From CAYUQT01 sp964596165 (GTDB lineage: Bacteria; Planctomycetota; Phycisphaerae; UBA1845; JAFGLZ01), in NCBI GenBank assembly GCA_964596165.1, contig CAZQTW010000036.1, forward strand, positions 1-64,000: a stretch of 64,000 nt of DNA. The letters run 5' to 3'. Position numbers and translations under genes: made by a program. Positions 59,827 to 64,000 of this stretch are shown here, piece after piece. The first letter of the stretch is position 1. Each line of letters begins with the position of its first letter. The notes under the pieces are model-generated. The model had not been told where the DNA came from. It worked only from the letters and a program-made list of their open reading frames with translations, and did not search any database.

Positions 59827-62070
59827 TCAATACGACAGGGCATACAGGACGATATTGACGGCGATCTTCCGGGCGTCGTCGGCCTCGTAGCCGCGGCAGT
59901 GGTAGCACTTGTGATCTTCCAGGCCGCAGCCGAAGCCGTATGGGCTGTAGACGATCGCCGTGCGCCCGTCCAGTTCGACACCTTCCAGCGACGGCTTGTT
60001 GAGATTGGGCTGCGATCGCCGTACCTCCGATCGATAGGTGACGCGAGAGATGTCGTAGCCGATCTGGCCGGACAAGATGGGATGATCTGTTGCCAGCGGC
60101 TTAAGGGCGTTGGGTCCGAACAACTGTCCGACCATGCGGCGGAAGGCATCGTCAAACGTCTTTCGTCCGCAGCAAGCCTCGGCGAACAGGAAACCCCCTC
60201 GCCGGAGAAACTTCTTGAGATTCTCGAGCTGAGCCGGAGTAAGTGAGAAGTCGAAATGGCCGACCATGTAGATGATGGGGTGTTCGAAGACCGTCGGATC
60301 CTCCAGCCGGATTGGCGCCGGCCGGTTTACCACGTCCACGTTTGCCCGCTCGTTCAGCAAGTTGGCCAGGTTCACCAGGGCATGAGGATCGGGCCGCCAA
60401 TCTCCATTGTGGATCACCTGTCCGATTTGCAGCCCCGTCCGGACAGGTTCGGTCGGCTCACGTTTCTCGATCGGTATGTGCACGCGTGCCAGCCTGTCGC
60501 GCAGCGGTTCGCGTCCGGTCGCGTAGGCCGCGATATTCGCGCCTATCTTGAACGCTTGCTCGCTGAGTGTGGGAATGTTCGTTTGTTCCCACAGGCACGA
60601 CAGATCGCGAGGGCTGAAGATCAAGCTTGTGCGGCAGCCCAAGTCGATTCCTTCCAGGTCGAATTCTTCCGACTTCAGGCCGTACATGGAGTGATAGACC
60701 GGGTGATCCGACTCGAGGCGCTGCAAGGGGAACTCGCCGAAGGCATCGGCCGCGAACGTTCGCATGCCTTCGGCAAACGCCTTGGTCCCACAACACGCCT
60801 CGGCGAGGATTGTTCCTCCCGTCTCGACGTATCGTCGGAGCTTGCTCCGCTGTGCGTTGGTCAGCGACGGGAACCTGTGCCCGTTGAAGTACAGGATCGG
60901 CGCCTCGAGCCATTTTTCCATGGGGTCGTCGAGATCCACAATTTGCCACGTCACCGGCTCGCCGAGTTTGTCGCCCAACCACGCGGTCAGATTGGCCATG
61001 TCGTTCCGATCGAGCTGCCACTCGTTCGTTCGACTCCACCGTAACTTGTTGACCAGCACGCCGCGATGTCCCTTGCCCAAGAACAGCAATGCGAACGCCG
61101 TGTCCGGAAGGGATGAGCCCCAAGAACCATTCGCGGACTGCCTGCCGACCAGGAGCGCGGCCCCTTCGCGATACCAGTCGGCCCGGCCGAATCGCTGTAG
61201 ACCGAGCAGCATGCCGACGCGTTCGATTCCGTAGAGGTAGTAGAGGTGCCACGCCCCGCTTCCCGGATTCGCCGCGACGGTGAACTTTCGCGTCAGCCAT
61301 CCGAGGCCGGCGGCGATCGCCTCATTCTGGGAGTACTGACCGCAGTTCGGAGCCTTTCCCTCCTTGGTGAAGCCTTTCTCTCGCCGGACGGTCAGATTGT
61401 TGCCCACGATATACAGGCTGGCCACGCCTGCCGCCGTCATGCTTCCGGTGGGGGTTCCGCCTCCCGCTCCGTTGTATCCCCACCCACCGTCGCGCTGTTG
61501 TGTCGACATCCAATGGCGTTCTGCGGCCCTCCATACCGTCTGTGGGATCTGGTATCCCACGCGGCTGGCTTCATGAAGCCCCAGCAGTGCGAACTGCGTA
61601 TTGGAGTGGTCGCCGGAACCTCCGAATCCCCGACCGTAGGTCCACGCACCGTTCGGCAGTTGCGTGCGGACGATGAATTCGGCCGCGGCAAGTATCTCCG
61701 CGGCATAGCCCACCGGATCGGCCGCCGTGAGCGCCATGATTTTGAGGGCGACTGTGTAGGTATGTCGGTTGGCGGACGTCGCGATGGCCTGCAGGCCGCG
61801 ACGAACAACAGGATCGTCCTTGGTCACCCCGGCATTCAGCAGGGCGCAGACCGCCAACGCCGTTGTTCCTCCCGGTTGGAGATACAAAGGCCAGTCCCCG
61901 TCGGCGCGCTGCTGGGCACTGATCCATGCCGTACCCCGTCGGATGGCCCGTCGGACCTCTTCACCCGTCACCTCTTGTCCGAGGGCGGAGACGCCGGTCA
62001 CGAGTGCGATCATGGCCGCGATGAACACGCGGGGAAGCCTGGCTGGTATCCGAGACCGCGGGCTGTGCAT
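59827..62070 (-). CDS. Secreted prenyltransferase-fold repeat protein with two DUF4159 domains
   Basis: A 747-residue exported protein, with a signal peptide in the first ~32 residues (VFIAAMIALVTGVSA). Residues about 35-330 are helical repeats of the squalene-cyclase/terpenoid-cyclase type, with QQRDGGWGY- and GAWTYG-like Gln-Trp motifs. Two DUF4159 domains follow, each containing EACCG (AEACCGTKAF and AEACCGRKTF) about 200 residues apart. The fold of DUF4159 resembles a GATase-like/ThuA domain; no catalytic role is known. The start is uncertain: ATG 62070 is used, ATG 62082 is near. The frame is open upstream to 62286, but that overlaps the divergent DUF362 gene. Confidence 0.85.
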   Translation of the reverse strand: MHSPRSRIPARLPRVFIAAMIALVTGVSALGQEVTGEEVRRAIRRGTAWISAQQRADGDWPLYLQPGGTTALAVCALLNAGVTKDDPVVRRGLQAIATSANRHTYTVALKIMALTAADPVGYAAEILAAAEFIVRTQLPNGAWTYGRGFGGSGDHSNTQFALLGLHEASRVGYQIPQTVWRAAERHWMSTQQRDGGWGYNGAGGGTPTGSMTAAGVASLYIVGNNLTVRREKGFTKEGKAPNCGQYSQNEAIAAGLGWLTRKFTVAANPGSGAWHLYYLYGIERVGMLLGLQRFGRADWYREGAALLVGRQSANGSWGSSLPDTAFALLFLGKGHRGVLVNKLRWSRTNEWQLDRNDMANLTAWLGDKLGEPVTWQIVDLDDPMEKWLEAPILYFNGHRFPSLTNAQRSKLRRYVETGGTILAEACCGTKAFAEGMRTFAADAFGEFPLQRLESDHPVYHSMYGLKSEEFDLEGIDLGCRTSLIFSPRDLSCLWEQTNIPTLSEQAFKIGANIAAYATGREPLRDRLARVHIPIEKREPTEPVRTGLQIGQVIHNGDWRPDPHALVNLANLLNERANVDVVNRPAPIRLEDPTVFEHPIIYMVGHFDFSLTPAQLENLKKFLRRGGFLFAEACCGRKTFDDAFRRMVGQLFGPNALKPLATDHPILSGQIGYDISRVTYRSEVRRSQPNLNKPSLEGVELDGRTAIVYSPYGFGCGLEDHKCYHCRGYEADDARKIAVNIVLYALSY

Positions 62071-62168
62071 GCCCACTATCATAGGTAAAGTCGGTCCGAC
62101 AAAACAACGAATCGTGGCCCACATCCTCGTTCGGATCTGCCGATATAAGAAACGAAAGGAACCAGGCG

Positions 62169-63203
62169 GTGACCCGACGCGAATTCCTGGCACTCCTGAG
62201 CACCGTGGCCGGCGGTGGTGCGCATCTTGTTGCCGCCGACGATGCTCATGGTTCGGAGACGACCCGCTCCGTCTCGACATCCTCATCCGCGCCTTCCGCG
62301 CGCGGGCTTCTAAAGAAGTCCCAAGTCGTTGAAGTGCGGTCTGAACGGGTTCTCGTCGGCCGGATGATCCACGAGCGGCTTCTCAAGGAGATGTTGGAAC
62401 AGGCGCTTTGTCACGTGACGGGTCGTGAACGCGAGGCCGACGCTTGGCACGCTCTTCTAAGCGACCAGGACGTCATCGCGCTGAAGTTCAACAGCTCCGG
62501 CGCGATGGGTATGGCGACCACAGAGCCCCTCGCCCGCTTGCTGGTTGCCTCTCTGGGTCGGGCGGGATGGGCTCCTGAGAAGATCGTTCTGATCGAGGCC
62601 GGTCGCCTACTCACGGCACAATTAAGAACGCAGCCCCGTCGCGAGGGCTGGCGAACGGAAATCACTCCGTTCGGCAGCGGTTTCGACGAGTTGGCCGCTG
62701 TGCTCGATCAGGTAACCGCGATCATCAACGTACCGTTCCTCAAGGCAAACCGTATCGCCGGGATGAGCGGGTGCCTCAAGAACCTCAGCCACGCCCTGAT
62801 CAAGCATCCGAGCCGTTTTCACGAGAATACCGAAATCAACCCCAAGAACGGCATCTTGAAACCCGGGCGTGCGTGTGCGCCCTACATCGGCGATGTGGTC
62901 GCCTGCGCGCCAATCCGCGGCAAGCTTCGTCTTCACTTGGTCAACGCCCTGCGGACGCTCCGCGAGCCGATGTTTGAGCCCAGCGGGTCCGCCGTCGAGA
63001 GCTACGGCGCTCTCTTGGCCGGTACGGACCCGGTGGCCATCGACATGATCGGCCTGGAGATCCTGAACGAGCAACGACTTCGCGGGAAGCTGCAGCCTCT
63101 GGCGGCCCCGGACAAGCCCTTGCTTCAACACGTGGCGGCGAGCGAAGCCGGTTTGGGCGTCTGGCACCCGGACTCGATCGACCATCTCATCGTGCGTCAT
63201 TGA
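62169..63203 (+). CDS. Tat-exported DUF362 domain protein
   Basis: A 344-residue protein with a GTG start (AAAGGA upstream) and a twin-arginine signal (TRREFLALLSTVAGGG). The DUF362 domain is seen in VIALKFNSSGAMGMATTEP, IINVPFLKANRIAGMSGCLKN, PYIGDVVACAPIRGKLRLHL and LLAGTDPVAIDMIGLEIL. DUF362 proteins often neighbour iron-sulfur or quinone-linked systems, but this copy has no ferredoxin motif. Function unknown. It is divergent from the DUF4159 gene, with 98 bases between. Confidence 0.85.
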   Translation: MTRREFLALLSTVAGGGAHLVAADDAHGSETTRSVSTSSSAPSARGLLKKSQVVEVRSERVLVGRMIHERLLKEMLEQALCHVTGREREADAWHALLSDQDVIALKFNSSGAMGMATTEPLARLLVASLGRAGWAPEKIVLIEAGRLLTAQLRTQPRREGWRTEITPFGSGFDELAAVLDQVTAIINVPFLKANRIAGMSGCLKNLSHALIKHPSRFHENTEINPKNGILKPGRACAPYIGDVVACAPIRGKLRLHLVNALRTLREPMFEPSGSAVESYGALLAGTDPVAIDMIGLEILNEQRLRGKLQPLAAPDKPLLQHVAASEAGLGVWHPDSIDHLIVRH

Positions 63204-63210
63204 TTGCCTG

Positions 63211-63999
63211 CTATGGTTGGGGTCCGGCCGGCGATTCTCCATTCGCCTTTGGCGGTGTCTGAACCGTGATGACCACGGTCACGCAAGTATCCTGGTCCTT
63301 CGATGCCCTTGCGGCGGACAGGGCCCTGCCCAAGGCGCGTTCTTGCAGGCGGCTACTGACGGCCCGCGCCGGCCCGGGAACCGCCCTGGTCTGAGGTTGT
63401 GAGGAGACGGTCTGACTTTGGGGGGCGGCAGCGATCTGCCGTTCCGCTAGATCTCCCGGCGTGGCGGATCCGGCTTGAATCGCTTGGCGAGCCGGACGTT
63501 GATCGGGGCTCACGCCGCCGCCGAAGCCACCTCTGATCTGTCCCTCATCGGATCTTGCCTGCCGAATGGTGAACGCACGTCCGTCTCGCTCGGTCGGTTC
63601 GGTTTCTTGTGCCACTCTCGCTTGGCCCGGCGCCGGCCTGGAGACCTCCAACACCGGTCCTTCGGTCAGGGTTGCGGGAGGACCGGGTGCCGCTCGGTCG
63701 GCTACGGGTGGGCTTGCGGCCTGCTCTGTCATTGGTGAAGCTGAGGCAACCTGCTGCCGCCCCAGCGGCTCGTTAAGCCAGCGTGAACGCGTCGCCGGAT
63801 CGGGGACGACTTGTTGAGCGGGTGCGGCTTGTCTCTGGGCGGATTCCACCCGCTCACGTCCCGGGAGCGCCCCGCCTTTGGCGATACCGACTCGGTCCGA
63901 TCCGCCGCTGAACTTGGCCTTCCGCGGCTGTCCTTCCCTCAGCATTTGGGCCGCGATGTTGGCGCGCTCCCAGCCCTCGGCCTGCAACGTCGGCGTCAT
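63211..63999 (-). CDS. Hypothetical Ala/Gln/Pro-rich protein, cut by the window edge
   Basis: A minus-strand frame running off the right edge, with 262 residues visible and stop TAG at 63213-63211. G/C-ending codons and lack of stops support real coding. The sequence is low-complexity (Ala, Gln, Pro, Arg, Thr) over about 190 residues. A more ordered C-terminus follows, RALGRALSAARASKDQDTCV then TVVITVQTPP. An ATG at 63999 is the last codon in the window; it could be the start or an internal Met, as no upstream sequence is visible. No family recognised. It converges on the DUF362 gene with only seven bases between. Confidence 0.55.
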   Translation of the reverse strand: MTPTLQAEGWERANIAAQMLREGQPRKAKFSGGSDRVGIAKGGALPGRERVESAQRQAAPAQQVVPDPATRSRWLNEPLGRQQVASASPMTEQAASPPVADRAAPGPPATLTEGPVLEVSRPAPGQARVAQETEPTERDGRAFTIRQARSDEGQIRGGFGGGVSPDQRPARQAIQAGSATPGDLAERQIAAAPQSQTVSSQPQTRAVPGPARAVSSRLQERALGRALSAARASKDQDTCVTVVITVQTPPKANGESPAGPQP

Positions 64000-64000
64000 C

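Overview
The window is a 64 kb, high-G+C stretch of a Gram-negative bacterial chromosome. It encodes Kdo transferase, an OmpA-type protein, Tat-signal enzymes, a sulfatase, PQQ-type propellers, DUF4159 and DUF4838 proteins, several uroporphyrinogen-decarboxylase-like paralogues and a ThiD2-ThiE fusion. Together these suggest a Planctomycetota member, possibly Phycisphaerae/Sedimentisphaerales-like. That assignment is inference from gene content; no rRNA is present. I see no tRNA, rRNA, CRISPR array, insertion sequence, prophage or replication origin.

Layout. 0.1-11.2 kb is a plus-strand catabolic run: UroD-like protein, GH78 alpha-L-rhamnosidase, metal-dependent cyclase, SDR dehydrogenase, sulfatase, and a GH2 enzyme with a discoidin domain. 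11.5-15 kb holds a STAS protein, a small membrane protein, a membrane-anchored helix-turn-helix protein and an OmpA-family protein. 15-27 kb contains a linalool dehydratase/isomerase-like protein, a secreted beta-propeller protein, a second UroD-like protein, a TPR protein with a DUF3467 partner, an M42 peptidase, and an ECF sigma / anti-sigma / PDZ operon. 27-35 kb has Bpt aminoacyl-transferase, a TIM-barrel hydrolase with a discoidin domain, a Phd/PIN toxin-antitoxin pair, CysS and a TMTC-like membrane TPR protein.

35-43 kb has a hybrid histidine kinase, a sugar-phosphate isomerase, a decayed esterase behind an intact CE7 esterase, and a GH95-like hydrolase. 43-51 kb is a plus-strand run: ceramidase-like protein, a secreted FnIII/methyltransferase/propeller fusion, a second propeller, an SSS symporter and ThiD2-ThiE. 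51-64 kb has WaaA, a DUF4838 protein, an isomerase, Ndk, a cupin, LigA, a DUF4159 protein, a DUF362 protein and a protein running off the window edge.

How it works together. The dominant theme is scavenging of sulfated or decorated plant/algal polysaccharide outside the cell (rhamnose, fucose-type, beta-linked sugars, acetyl and sulfate groups), with sugar isomerases, a dehydrogenase and a symporter for uptake and catabolism. There is no SusCD pair, so this is not a classical PUL. Housekeeping genes are interspersed. The least familiar pieces are the secreted methyltransferase-propeller fusion, the membrane-tethered HTH protein, the ECF/anti-sigma/PDZ operon and the TPR/DUF3467 pair. Several decayed fragments show gene loss. 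No single block can be declared a new system from sequence alone.
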